From Oceanospirillum multiglobuliferum (GTDB lineage: Bacteria > Pseudomonadota > Gammaproteobacteria > Pseudomonadales > Halomonadaceae): DNA of 64,000 bases. This document shows, piece by piece, positions 19,620 through 29,453 of the stretch. Made by a program: the position numbers and the translations under genes. Within the stretch, counting starts at the first letter, position 1. Every line of letters starts with the position of its first letter. The stretch covers positions 91,935 to 155,934 of the forward strand of contig NZ_FUXG01000007.1 of NCBI RefSeq assembly GCF_900167095.1, read 5' to 3'. The notes under the pieces were generated by a model, which searched no databases, had not been told where the DNA came from, and saw only the letters and a list, made by a program, of their open reading frames with translations.

Positions 19620-21872
19620 TCAGTTGATAACTGCATCAACAAAGTAGTGATCAACCCCATCAATCTTCTCACGTACGAGACCATGTACATCAGTCTCAAA
19701 ACCTGGGAAGCGGGAGTTAAAGTCACGTACAAACTGCAAATAGCGGACAATCGTTTTGTTAAACAGCTCTCCCGGAATCAGCAATGGAATACCCGGTGGA
19801 TAAGGCGTCACCAACATTGCGGTGATGCGCCCCTCTAGATCATCAATTGCAACACGCTCAATTTGACGGTGAGCCATTTTCGACCAAGCATCCGCAGGTG
19901 TCATCGCAGGTTGAATTTCTGACAGGTACATCTCTGTTGTAATACGCGCCAAATCATACTCTTTATAGACATTATGAATGTCTGTACAAAGATCTCGCAG
20001 GCCCGTTTTGCTGTACTTAGGATGACGGGCTGCAAACTCAGGCATTACACGCCAAATCGGTAAGTTCTGATCATAGTCATCTTTAAACTGTTGTAACTCG
20101 GTCACCAGTGAGTTCCAGCGGCCTTTGGTAATACCGATGGTAAACATGATAAAGAACGAGTACAGACCTGTTTTCTCGATGATAATCCCATGCTCAGCCA
20201 GATATTTGCTGACAATAGACGCTGGAATACCAATTTCATCAAAGTTACCATCAACATCCAAACCAGGGTTGATGATAGTCGCTTTGATTGGATCTAACAT
20301 ATTGAAGCCAGAGTCGATCTGACCAAAGCCATGCCACTTGTCGTTGGTATGAATCACCCAGTCATCGCGCTCACCAATACCTTCATCAACAAGGCTATCT
20401 GGCCCCCAGACTTTGAACCACCAATCTTCGCCAAACTCCTCATCCACTTTGCGCATCGCACGGCGGAAATCAATCGCTTCAAGGATAGACTCTTCAACCA
20501 ATGCAGTACCACCCGGTGGCTCCATCATAGCCGCAGCAACATCGCAGGATGCGATAATGGCGTACTGAGGGCTAGTAGAGGAGTGCATCAAGTAAGATTC
20601 ATTGAAGCGGTGCGTATCTAATTTACGCGTTTGGCTATCTTGCACCAGAATCTGAGAGGCTTGCGAAAGACCTGCCAACAGTTTATGGGTCGACTGAGTA
20701 GCAAACACCAGCGTTTCCTCTGAGCGAGGACGGTCTGCCGCAATCGCATGCATATTGTGATAAAACTCATGGAATGCCGCATGTGGCAGCCAAGCTTCAT
20801 CAAAGTGCAGTGTATCAATCGTGGAACCCAACATACCTTTAATCTCTTCCACGTTATACAAAACACCATCATAGGTGCTTTGTGTAATGGTCAAGATACG
20901 AGGTTTTTTGTTGGCCGCTTTGCTGGCAAAGGGATGCTTCTCAATCTTCTTACGGATCGCCTCAGGGTCAAACTCCTGTTTTGGAATAGGCCCGATAATA
21001 CCGTAATGGTTGCGCGTAGGAGTCAAGAAGATTGGAATTGCACCCGTCATAATAATCGAATGTAAAATCGACTTATGACAGTTGCGGTCTACCACCACCA
21101 CATCACCCGGTGCAACAGTTGAGTGCCATACTACTTTGTTAGAGGTTGACGTACCATTGGTGACAAAGAACAAGTGGTCACAACCAAAGATACGGGCTGC
21201 ATTTTCTTCACTGTCGGACACAGGGCCTGTGTGATCAAGCAGCTGACCTAACTCTTCAACTGCGTTACAAACGTCTGCACGCAGCATGTTTTCACCAAAA
21301 AATTGGTGGAACATTTGGCCAACAGGGCTTTTCAGGAACGCAACACCACCTGAGTGACCTGGGCAGTGCCATGAATAAGAACTGTCGCTAGCATAATCCA
21401 TCAGCGCATTGAAAAATGGAGGCGCTAGAGAATCTAGGTACTTATTGGCTTCACGAATAATATGACGCGCCACAAACTCTGGCGTGTCTTCAAACATATG
21501 AATAAAGCCGTGCAGTTCACGCAAAATATCATTAGGGATATGGCGTGATGTGCGGGTTTCACCATACAAAAACACCGGAATATCCCGATTGCGCTTACGC
21601 ACTTCATTTAAGAAATTACGAACAGCAGTTAAGGCAATATTCGCATCATTCTCGTCATTGGTGTCAAACTCTTCATCATCGATCGACACAATAAAACAGG
21701 AAGCACGGCTGGCCTGCTGTGCGAAGGCTGTCAGATCACCATAGCTGGTTAAACCTACAACCTCCATGCCTTCCTTGCTGATAGCCTCAGCAAGGTCCCT
21801 GATACCAGATCCTGAAATGTTTTCAGAACGAAAATCTTCATCAATGATGATGACGGGAAAGCGAAATTTCAT
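19620..21872 (-). CDS. Orn/Lys/Arg decarboxylase, PLP-dependent, LdcA/AdiA fold
   Basis: Large PLP-dependent decarboxylase of 750 residues. The N-terminal ~130 residues form the receiver-like wing domain (FPVIIIDEDF...FHMFEDT region); the PLP domain follows with SWHCPGHSGGVAFLKSPVG, FFVTNGTSTSNK, DRNCHKSILHSI, the cofactor pocket LHFDEAW (~356-361), and the Schiff-base lysine in STHKLLAGLSQ (Lys397); the C-terminal domain is complete. Overall it resembles Pseudomonas LdcA, whose substrate is lysine; relatives act on arginine or ornithine, and I cannot assign the substrate. No antiporter gene lies beside it, so it may serve polyamine or diamine synthesis rather than an acid-resistance pair. 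Confidence 0.88.
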   Translation of the reverse strand: MKFRFPVIIIDEDFRSENISGSGIRDLAEAISKEGMEVVGLTSYGDLTAFAQQASRASCFIVSIDDEEFDTNDENDANIALTAVRNFLNEVRKRNRDIPVFLYGETRTSRHIPNDILRELHGFIHMFEDTPEFVARHIIREANKYLDSLAPPFFNALMDYASDSSYSWHCPGHSGGVAFLKSPVGQMFHQFFGENMLRADVCNAVEELGQLLDHTGPVSDSEENAARIFGCDHLFFVTNGTSTSNKVVWHSTVAPGDVVVVDRNCHKSILHSIIMTGAIPIFLTPTRNHYGIIGPIPKQEFDPEAIRKKIEKHPFASKAANKKPRILTITQSTYDGVLYNVEEIKGMLGSTIDTLHFDEAWLPHAAFHEFYHNMHAIAADRPRSEETLVFATQSTHKLLAGLSQASQILVQDSQTRKLDTHRFNESYLMHSSTSPQYAIIASCDVAAAMMEPPGGTALVEESILEAIDFRRAMRKVDEEFGEDWWFKVWGPDSLVDEGIGERDDWVIHTNDKWHGFGQIDSGFNMLDPIKATIINPGLDVDGNFDEIGIPASIVSKYLAEHGIIIEKTGLYSFFIMFTIGITKGRWNSLVTELQQFKDDYDQNLPIWRVMPEFAARHPKYSKTGLRDLCTDIHNVYKEYDLARITTEMYLSEIQPAMTPADAWSKMAHRQIERVAIDDLEGRITAMLVTPYPPGIPLLIPGELFNKTIVRYLQFVRDFNSRFPGFETDVHGLVREKIDGVDHYFVDAVIN

Positions 21873-22075
21873 CTATTTAAATGCCAGTTGTTAGAGGAAT
21901 GGGTACCGATTGGCGGCGGTTCTGCAAAGGGCCGATATAATTTAAACTCAGTTCACCTTTCAATGCGGATATTAACAGCAACTGAAAAATGCGAAAGAGT
22001 TTAAATTTATTTTTTCACTCCGCCTCGAGCTAAAGCATATCTGACGTTGATGAACAGATTATTGCTGCTCTAGTC

Positions 22076-24130
22076 TTAACTGACGCTGTTTTTAAAAGTG
22101 CTATGCTTCTCTTCAACCATCTGATCAAGTAGTGCCATCACTTGATCACTAGCTGATTCAGCGCGCTTAACTGCCGCAACAATTTCAGTGCGTGCTTCAG
22201 CATTGTTCAGCCAATCACCTTCAGCCAGCTCCACCGCATAGCGAGCACATTTATGCACTGCCTCATGAGGCACCTGCAATTGCTTAAAGCTTTTCAAGTG
22301 CCGGAACTGTTCGTAACCAACACCCTCGTCATACCAACGACCTAAACGACAGTTATGGTGATCTACATTTACGGCTGTCACTTCTTGTTGATGCAGGTTG
22401 GTATCCTGTATCCCCAAATAGGTGCGCTGTTTATAAACGATATGGTCAACCTTGGCTAAAATTGTGAAGTTTTTATCACTGGCATGTGCTAATCGTTTAT
22501 GAGTATCAATAGCTGAGTGGGCCAAACGAGAAAAGGTCTGATGAAAGCCATCGATATCACTATTCAAGGTGGCAGCCTCATGACCTGCTTTTTCAGAGGC
22601 AGACTTCATCTGTAAAGAACGCTGTCCAAATGTTTCTATAATACGGCCAATGTTGTCAGCGGCGGTTTTAGAGCGTCCAGCGAGTGTTCTAACCTCATCG
22701 GCGACAACAGCAAAACCTCGGCCATGCTCTCCAGCTCTAGCGGCTTCAATGGAAGCATTCAATGCCAACAAGTTGGTTTGTTCTGAAATATCTGAAATAA
22801 GCGCCAGTGCCTCTACTACTCGCTTACCATCTAAATCAAGCTGTTCAACTAAGGTTTGCATATTACTGAGCACCAAAGTGATATTGCCAAGCTGTGCCAG
22901 CATACTGTCAATCACTCTTTCGCTGGCTTGTACGTCATGACGGTTTTCACTGGCGGTGTTCAGTGCAATTTTAATTTCATCAATAACGCCTGTTAGGTCA
23001 CTCTGGATAGTCGTTAGATTGGGAACCAAACAACCGACATTAACGCGACTGAGTTGAGACATTAACTCATTCTGTGAAACAGACTTTTGCACCTCTAACA
23101 TTGCGCTTAACCCCTGATTTAGCTGCTCCAGAGAGCGCTTCGGTAAACCAGAAACGGCTGTGGTTAGGGCGTAACGATGATGCTTTCCTGCTTTTACATC
23201 CTGAAAGGCACAATCTGCTTCCAAGTAGAAACTGTGCATTTGGTCTAACAACTCATTCATTTCCCATGCAACCTGTCCAACCTCCCCCAAGCCTGCAACA
23301 TCATTAACACGGTGGTGCAGCTCGCCCATTTTTGAGCGCTTTACCGTGTGATGGATTCGGTGCAAAACGCTCAGGGCCTTGAAGATAGTGCGACGGATAT
23401 ACAACACCAATAGCAATACCACTACAGGATAAAGCCAAAATAGCAGACTGATGTTGTAAAGATACTGACCTACAGCTGTCATCGAGAATGCAAGTAATAT
23501 ATGCGCCGCTTGAACAAGGTTGATCTGTGAGCCTAGAAATGGCCAAGTAGAACTCTGACTAGAGGTTTGGCGAGCATAAGTTGGCTTATATTGGTGGTCT
23601 TTATTGTGTGCTTTTGGCTGATATTGTCGGTGCGCTTCTAGTAAGTATTCGCTGTAACTGCTATGCCCAGCAGCAATCAAGTGTTGATCAAGTAGCGCTA
23701 AGCCGGCATCGTAGTCATTTTGCTCAATCTGCTTAACTTTATCGTAAATAGGGGAAACAAGATTCACCATCTCTTGAGTAGCAGGATAGTGTACTGCTGA
23801 GTAACCTATTTTTTGGCCAGCAGCATTGAAATTAGGGTAAAGAGCAGAAAACACCCAGTATATTTTACCCGCAGCAGTTTTGTTTTTAACTAGAACAAAT
23901 GACTCATCATCTTTTAAGAGACGCTTCCAAACCCTGTGCCATACACTACTTGGCATAGACTCATGTTTAACGACACTATGCTGTCCGCCTATTAACTGTT
24001 TTTCACTGTAGCCTGATACTTGCATAAAAATGCGATTTACATAGGTAATTTTGCCTTCAAGATCTGTCATCGACACCATGGTCTCCCCCATTGGGGATGT
24101 ATTAATCAGGTGTGGGTCATTGTCGAACAT
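22076..24130 (-). CDS. Aer-like PAS chemoreceptor with C-terminal CZB zinc-binding domain
   Basis: A 684-residue receptor. An N-terminal Aer-type PAS domain (residues ~10-120: [17 protein letters not shown], then [17 protein letters not shown]) probably binds a flavin and senses redox state or oxygen. Two hydrophobic helices follow (~210-255, [13 protein letters not shown]... and [17 protein letters not shown]), then a HAMP-like segment and a signalling domain with [20 protein letters not shown]. At the C-terminus a CZB domain is visible: [15 protein letters not shown] and [10 protein letters not shown], the His/Cys zinc ligands of sensors such as DgcZ and TlpD. The ATG at 24130 has AGGAG 7 bases upstream; a TTG at 24133 is less likely. 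Confidence 0.9.
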   Translation of the reverse strand: MFDNDPHLINTSPMGETMVSMTDLEGKITYVNRIFMQVSGYSEKQLIGGQHSVVKHESMPSSVWHRVWKRLLKDDESFVLVKNKTAAGKIYWVFSALYPNFNAAGQKIGYSAVHYPATQEMVNLVSPIYDKVKQIEQNDYDAGLALLDQHLIAAGHSSYSEYLLEAHRQYQPKAHNKDHQYKPTYARQTSSQSSTWPFLGSQINLVQAAHILLAFSMTAVGQYLYNISLLFWLYPVVVLLLVLYIRRTIFKALSVLHRIHHTVKRSKMGELHHRVNDVAGLGEVGQVAWEMNELLDQMHSFYLEADCAFQDVKAGKHHRYALTTAVSGLPKRSLEQLNQGLSAMLEVQKSVSQNELMSQLSRVNVGCLVPNLTTIQSDLTGVIDEIKIALNTASENRHDVQASERVIDSMLAQLGNITLVLSNMQTLVEQLDLDGKRVVEALALISDISEQTNLLALNASIEAARAGEHGRGFAVVADEVRTLAGRSKTAADNIGRIIETFGQRSLQMKSASEKAGHEAATLNSDIDGFHQTFSRLAHSAIDTHKRLAHASDKNFTILAKVDHIVYKQRTYLGIQDTNLHQQEVTAVNVDHHNCRLGRWYDEGVGYEQFRHLKSFKQLQVPHEAVHKCARYAVELAEGDWLNNAEARTEIVAAVKRAESASDQVMALLDQMVEEKHSTFKNSVS

Positions 24131-24640
24131 CAAAAGCTCCTACTAAGCGTATATATTTCTGATGCCAGCAGCCTAACAGTTTGATATTACGGAACATAAT
24201 ATCATCAGCATCTACTAAATAGAGAGATTAATGGTAACGACCTACCTAAAGGTCAACAAGGTGAATAACTGATATTATTGATTTGCGACAAAAAGATACT
24301 TTTTTTAGACATGATAATTTGCTCGATTAAGAAAGGGCATCATCGGATGATTGGCGGTTCAAGGGGGCTCTAAAAGCCAGCTTGACCTGCACCCCAGCTA
24401 CAAAGTACTAATATTAGCGTTTGTAGAAAAACGGCGAATGAATAGCTTTTTAATCGCACTGGGCCTCCAAAAAAACTGTCAAATCAAAAAAATCACTTTA
24501 ATCAGCATTCTGTCATAGCATAAAGCAACCTTCATAATGCTGTATTTGTTCTCTAGTGTCATTTCTATTACTCTGAGACAGAGTGAACTGTATTAGAAAT
24601 ACATCAAAGGAGCTGTCTGCTCACTTTGGTTGATAATTGA
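24131..24640. other. 510-base intergenic region, no gene seen
   Basis: This stretch separates the divergent PAS chemoreceptor and slt genes. It is A/T-rich and in my reading has no convincing open frame, hairpin or repeat. It should hold the two divergent promoters. Confidence 0.4.
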
Positions 24641-26740
24641 ATGATCCATTCGATCACTACAAACCATGGAGTCGGCACTGTGTTAACTTTTTTATGCCAA
24701 ACCTGTAGCATTGCCCGCTATTTCTTGTCTCTATTTGTACTGCTGACCGCCGTTGTTATAAGTTTGCAGTCATCTTTATTGCAAGCAGGTGTAATCGACT
24801 CCAAAAATTTGATTACTCAACGTCAGCTGTATCAGCAGGCACAGCAAGCGGTGCAATCTAATGATAAGGTGCTACTAGAGAGCACATTATCCCAACTTGA
24901 AGGCTATCCTCTTAGCGCCTATATAGAAGCACAGCAGTTGAAACTTATGCTGGGTGATGCCGACATCCCGCTTAGTCGTATACAAACCTACCTCCAAAAA
25001 TATCCTACACTCCCTGCTAGTGAGGCACTACAGCAGAACTATTTAAACACCTTGGCCAACCAAGAAGACTGGGCAACCTTTCAAAAGGCATTTGAGGCTT
25101 ATCCAGTAAGGGGTAGTCATTACAACTGTTTAATGCTGCACGCTATTTTACAAGAGCATCGCTCTAAGCCATTGCCTGTAGATATTGAGCATCAGGTTAT
25201 GACTAATACTACTGAAATTTGGCAACAAGGGCAGCCGCAGCCCAAAAGCTGTGATCCAGTGTTTGCTTACTGGCAGAAAAAAGGGGGATTAAGCTCTAAA
25301 GTAGCTGAAATTCGCTTTTGGAATGCCATTGAAGCACGTAACTTTGGTTTGGCGCGCTATGCACAAAAAAGTATCACAGATAAATCTGCACTTAGAGATG
25401 CCGATCTGTTTTGGTTGGTACGCAAAAACCCTGCTAAAAATTTAACGGCTAAGCTTTTAAATAAAGAAAATCCACATCATGAGCAAATTATTGAATATGC
25501 ATTGAAGCGCCTAACCTCATCAGATTTACATGCAGCTATAACACGCTGGTTACAACTACGAGAGCAGTTGGATTTAAATCCTGTACAACAAGCCTCTTTG
25601 AATCGTTATTTATCTATCAAGCTGGCGACTCGATTTGACCCTCAAGCACTGAGCTTAATTGCAGCGCTAGACCCTGGCTACCAAGACAACGAAGTGACAG
25701 AGTGGCGTATTCGTTTGGCATTAAGCGAGTTTAATTGGCAAGAGACCGCTGTTTTTATTAGCAAACTTGAGCCTCATGCTCAAAACAGCAGCCGCTGGCA
25801 GTACTGGCTTGCTGTTGCGAATGAACATTTGTTAGGCAAAAGACAGCATCAACATTTCGAAAAAATCGCCCAAGATCGTAGTTATTATGGTTTTTTAGCA
25901 TCAGAACAGCTTAAGCAATCGTTTAAACTTAACAACGAGCCTTCACAGCTACCAGCTGCACTAAAAGCAGAGCTGCTGAGCCACCCTACGGTACAGCGTA
26001 TTCAAGAGCTGGTGTTTCACGGTGAGTATTACTATGCTCGCCAAGAGTGGAATGACCTATTTCCAACATTACCAGAAATCAAACAGCATGCTTTGGCACA
26101 TTTAGCACGCGATTGGAACTGGCACTCTCAGGCCATTATGGCGGCAGCGGCTTTACAAAAGTGGAATGACTTAACTTTACGTTTCCCTGTGCAATATCAT
26201 CATCTTTATCAACAATTCTCTCATTTAAGTAAAATTCCTTTAACTTGGGCTTTATCAATCACTCGCCAAGAGAGTGCATTTAACCATGAAGCTCGCTCTG
26301 GGGTAGGTGCAATGGGGTTAATGCAACTGATGCCGAAAACAGCACGCCAAACAGCTAAAAAGCAGCAGGAGCCTTTAGACTCAGATGACCAGCTATTAGA
26401 GCCTGAAACAAATATCGCACTGGGCACAGCTTATTTGGGACAAATGCTAGAACGCTTCAATGGTAGTCGAATATATGCAACTGCGGCTTACAATGCAGGC
26501 CCAAGTCGCGTAGATCGTTGGATTAAAGCTCGCGGCCATTTGCCACTGGATATTTGGATTGAGCTAATTCCCTTTAACGAAACCAGACGCTACGTACAAC
26601 GAGTATTGGAGTATGGCGTGGTTTATGATCTATTGGCAAAAAGGCCTGCAAGACTACTACAAGATAATGAAGTTGACCTACTGACATTGAGTTTGCTCTA
26701 TGCAGAAAAAACAGGCTCATCCAATAGCCAAGCCTTTTAA
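24641..26740 (+). CDS. slt: soluble lytic murein transglycosylase
   Basis: Periplasmic enzyme that cleaves peptidoglycan between MurNAc and GlcNAc to form 1,6-anhydro ends. The 699-residue protein has a late signal sequence (YFLSLFVLLTAVVISLQSSLLQAG, ~27-50), so the true start may be a GTG at 24679 with GGAG upstream. A long alpha-superhelical U-domain spans ~50-500, and a C-terminal SLT domain holds the catalytic Glu of SITRQESAFNHEARSGVGA (about residue 544), GLMQLMP and the AAYNAGPSRV motif. The overall length and order match Slt70. Confidence 0.92.
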   Translation: MIHSITTNHGVGTVLTFLCQTCSIARYFLSLFVLLTAVVISLQSSLLQAGVIDSKNLITQRQLYQQAQQAVQSNDKVLLESTLSQLEGYPLSAYIEAQQLKLMLGDADIPLSRIQTYLQKYPTLPASEALQQNYLNTLANQEDWATFQKAFEAYPVRGSHYNCLMLHAILQEHRSKPLPVDIEHQVMTNTTEIWQQGQPQPKSCDPVFAYWQKKGGLSSKVAEIRFWNAIEARNFGLARYAQKSITDKSALRDADLFWLVRKNPAKNLTAKLLNKENPHHEQIIEYALKRLTSSDLHAAITRWLQLREQLDLNPVQQASLNRYLSIKLATRFDPQALSLIAALDPGYQDNEVTEWRIRLALSEFNWQETAVFISKLEPHAQNSSRWQYWLAVANEHLLGKRQHQHFEKIAQDRSYYGFLASEQLKQSFKLNNEPSQLPAALKAELLSHPTVQRIQELVFHGEYYYARQEWNDLFPTLPEIKQHALAHLARDWNWHSQAIMAAAALQKWNDLTLRFPVQYHHLYQQFSHLSKIPLTWALSITRQESAFNHEARSGVGAMGLMQLMPKTARQTAKKQQEPLDSDDQLLEPETNIALGTAYLGQMLERFNGSRIYATAAYNAGPSRVDRWIKARGHLPLDIWIELIPFNETRRYVQRVLEYGVVYDLLAKRPARLLQDNEVDLLTLSLLYAEKTGSSNSQAF

Positions 26741-26889
26741 CCAGGCAATTCAACCGTCTGTCATTATTTTGAAAATATAGGTCGCTTAGAGTGAGAAATT
26801 GATGTGGTATTACGCGTATAATCACTCGCAATACAGCATCATCCATGCCCCACTCTTGCTTTAAACCTGCCTAGCTGAGAATAACCTAT

Positions 26890-27279
26890 ATGAGTAAAGT
26901 ACAATTTGAAACCCTCAAAGAGATGGGGATCGAAAATGTCAAAGATATCGAGAAGTACAGCTCTCGTATTGAAGGCGATATTGATATTCTGAAAGTCTAT
27001 TTCCACCGCCATTCTGGTGAGTGGTTTGCTAAAAGCAAAAAATACAAATTCAAACGCTTCCAGAAAAGTTTAAAGGTTAACGAAGGCACCGTTAAATATC
27101 GCACAGTTACCGAGCCTTCAGCTTATTTTCTAAGGGCTGTAGCAGAGCTGGATCAGTTGGTAGCCGTTGAGCGTAAAACAGAAGACAAAAAGGCCTTGTT
27201 ACTCGAAGAAGTAGAACATCTAGAAAAAGTAATGCAGCGTAAAATTGACGATATTCGCCGTCAGATTGAAGAGTTGTAA
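26890..27279 (+). CDS. DUF3461 family protein, YaeH-like
   Basis: A 129-residue cytoplasmic protein of the UPF0325/DUF3461 family. It shares with E. coli YaeH the start LKEMGIENVKDIEKYSSR, the core DILKVYFHRHSGEWFAKS and a C-terminal coiled-coil-like helix (LEEVEHLEKVMQRKIDDIRR). The function of the family is not established. It stands alone between slt and a terminator. Confidence 0.88.
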   Translation: MSKVQFETLKEMGIENVKDIEKYSSRIEGDIDILKVYFHRHSGEWFAKSKKYKFKRFQKSLKVNEGTVKYRTVTEPSAYFLRAVAELDQLVAVERKTEDKKALLLEEVEHLEKVMQRKIDDIRRQIEEL

Positions 27280-27288
27280 ACACTTGTT

Positions 27289-27314
27289 AGAGGCGTTGAT
27301 TTAAACGCCTCTTT
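27289..27314 (+). terminator. rho-independent terminator after DUF3461 gene
   Basis: Stem AGAGGCGTT / AACGCCTCT with a 6-nt loop, followed by TT. It lies 9 bases past the stop. Confidence 0.75.
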
Positions 27315-27379
27315 ACTATAAAAATCACTAAGAATACTTTAGCTAAGCCTTAAGCCTACAGAAGAGTAGTGTTTATCGC

Positions 27380-29209
27380 CTAACCCTCTCCCAAAAAACC
27401 ACCTGTTTGATGCTGCCAAAGCTGGGCATAAATACCGTTTTGCGCTACCAACTCAGCATGAGTACCTTGCTCCACAACTTTCCCTTGGTCTAATACAACC
27501 AAACGATCTAAAGCAGCAATAGTAGAAAGCCTGTGGGCTATGGCGATGACCGTTTTACCTGCCATCAATTGATACAGACTGGCTTGAATAGCGGCCTCAA
27601 CTTCTGAGTCCAGTGCCGAAGTGGCTTCATCTAACACTAAGATAGGCGCGTCTTTCAATAGTACCCGTGCAATGGCGATGCGCTGTCGCTGCCCTCCTGA
27701 AAGCTTAACACCACGCTCACCAACATGGGCATCATAGCCTGTACGGCCTTCAGGATCAGTTAGTGAAAGAATAAAATCATGGGCTTCAGCTTTTTTGGCT
27801 GCTGCAATCATCTCCTCTTCAGGCGCATTAGGACGACCATACAAGATATTTTCCCGTACTGAGCGATGCAATAAAGAGGTATCTTGGGTTACCATTCCGA
27901 TATGCGCGCGCAATGAGTCTTGTTGAATCTGTTGGATATTTTGCCCATCCACCTTGATGGTGCCTGACTCAACATCAAAGAAACGCATCAATAAGTTAAC
28001 CAAGGTTGACTTACCCGCACCAGAGCGTCCAACTAAGCCAATTTTCTCACCTGATTTAATACTCAAACTAAGCTGCTCAATCACGCGCTTATCTTCACCG
28101 TAATGAAAGCCCACTTGATCAAACTGAATCTGTCCTGTTGGTACTTGAATCGGTAGTGCTTTAGGCTGATCTTGCACTTGTAGGGGTTGCGATAAGGTAT
28201 TCATGCCATCAGCCACTGTACCAATGTTTTCAAATAAGGCACTGACCTCCCACATAATCCAATGCGCCATACCGTTCAAGCGCAAAGCCAAAGCTACGGC
28301 AATCGCTATTGCACCTACAGAGATGGCTGAATCGAGCCATAGCCAAATAGACAAAGCCGCAACCGAAAAAGACAGAATATGATTAATACTCTGTACACAA
28401 AAGTTCAGCTGAGTCACCAAGCGCATCTGTTTATATACGGTTTGCATAAAGCCATCCATGCTTTCACGGGCATAGTCTGACTCACGCTCGGTATGAGAAA
28501 ACAGTTTGATTGTATTGATATTGCTATAGGCATCAACAATACGCCCACCCATTAGTGAACGGGCATCGGCTTGCTCTGTTGCTATCGCTTTGAGCTTAGG
28601 CACAAAATAGATCTGGATACTGACATAAAGTGCCAACCAAACTAGCATAGGCAAGGCCAAGCGCCAGTCAGATTGCATCACCAGAACCAGCATTGCTGTG
28701 AAATAAACAAGGATATAAACCAAGACATCCAGCAGCTTCATCACCGTTTCCCGTACAGAAAGCGCTGTCTGCATCACCTTCGTCGAAATTCGACCTGCAA
28801 AATCATTGGCATAAAAGGACACGCTCTGTTTTAACAAGTAACGATGTGCTAACCAACGAATTGACATTGGGTAGTTACCCAATAGAGTCTGATGGGTAAT
28901 CAGTGAGTGCAAGAGACCCACAATGGGCAATGCAACTAAGGGCACAAGACTCATCAATATTAAAGTACCAGACTCTTCAGCCCAAAAAGTCGCCGGGTCT
29001 TTGGCGGAGAGCCAATCCACCAGCTGTCCCATAAATTTAAATAACGTAACTTCTAATACTGCCACTGTTGCCGTGAGCAGAGACATCAAGATGAGAGGGA
29101 CTTCAACGCCTTTAGAGTAGTGTCGACAGAACTGAAACACACCCTTAGGAGGTTGTGTAGGCTCTGCATCAGGAAATGCGGGGATCAATCGCTCAAAAAA
29201 GCTAAACAT
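27380..29209 (-). CDS. ABC exporter, fused permease-ATPase (MsbA/multidrug type)
   Basis: Half-transporter of 609 residues. The N-terminal half has about six transmembrane helices (e.g. VLVYILVYFTAMLVLVMQS, VAALSIWLWLDSAISVGAIA). The ATPase half carries Walker A GRSGAGKST (~residue 395), signature LSGGQRQRIAIARVLLK, Walker B ILVLDEATSALD and the H-loop IAHRLSTI. It would work as a homodimer in the inner membrane. The exported substrate is unknown; the sequence is nearer to general multidrug or lipid exporters than to a protein-specific system, since no peptidase domain or membrane-fusion gene accompanies it. It is divergent from the repeat-protein operon. Confidence 0.88.
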   Translation of the reverse strand: MFSFFERLIPAFPDAEPTQPPKGVFQFCRHYSKGVEVPLILMSLLTATVAVLEVTLFKFMGQLVDWLSAKDPATFWAEESGTLILMSLVPLVALPIVGLLHSLITHQTLLGNYPMSIRWLAHRYLLKQSVSFYANDFAGRISTKVMQTALSVRETVMKLLDVLVYILVYFTAMLVLVMQSDWRLALPMLVWLALYVSIQIYFVPKLKAIATEQADARSLMGGRIVDAYSNINTIKLFSHTERESDYARESMDGFMQTVYKQMRLVTQLNFCVQSINHILSFSVAALSIWLWLDSAISVGAIAIAVALALRLNGMAHWIMWEVSALFENIGTVADGMNTLSQPLQVQDQPKALPIQVPTGQIQFDQVGFHYGEDKRVIEQLSLSIKSGEKIGLVGRSGAGKSTLVNLLMRFFDVESGTIKVDGQNIQQIQQDSLRAHIGMVTQDTSLLHRSVRENILYGRPNAPEEEMIAAAKKAEAHDFILSLTDPEGRTGYDAHVGERGVKLSGGQRQRIAIARVLLKDAPILVLDEATSALDSEVEAAIQASLYQLMAGKTVIAIAHRLSTIAALDRLVVLDQGKVVEQGTHAELVAQNGIYAQLWQHQTGGFLGEG

Positions 29210-29453
29210 GAACTTATCCTATTGTGTAACTGAGCTGTAGTGTCAGCCATATAACGCCCAGCCTGAGTCAGTAGGCCTAGAGCATCAACTCTGTTTAGAA
29301 CATCCTTACATATTGATTTTTATCAAGAAACCAACATAATAGTGCGCTAATTTTACAGATATAGGCATACAGAAGTCGCTGAAAGAGTGAATATTATCGT
29401 AACACTTTGTCCGTAAAGGGATTTATTTTTACATTTTCTAAAAGGATAGTTTT

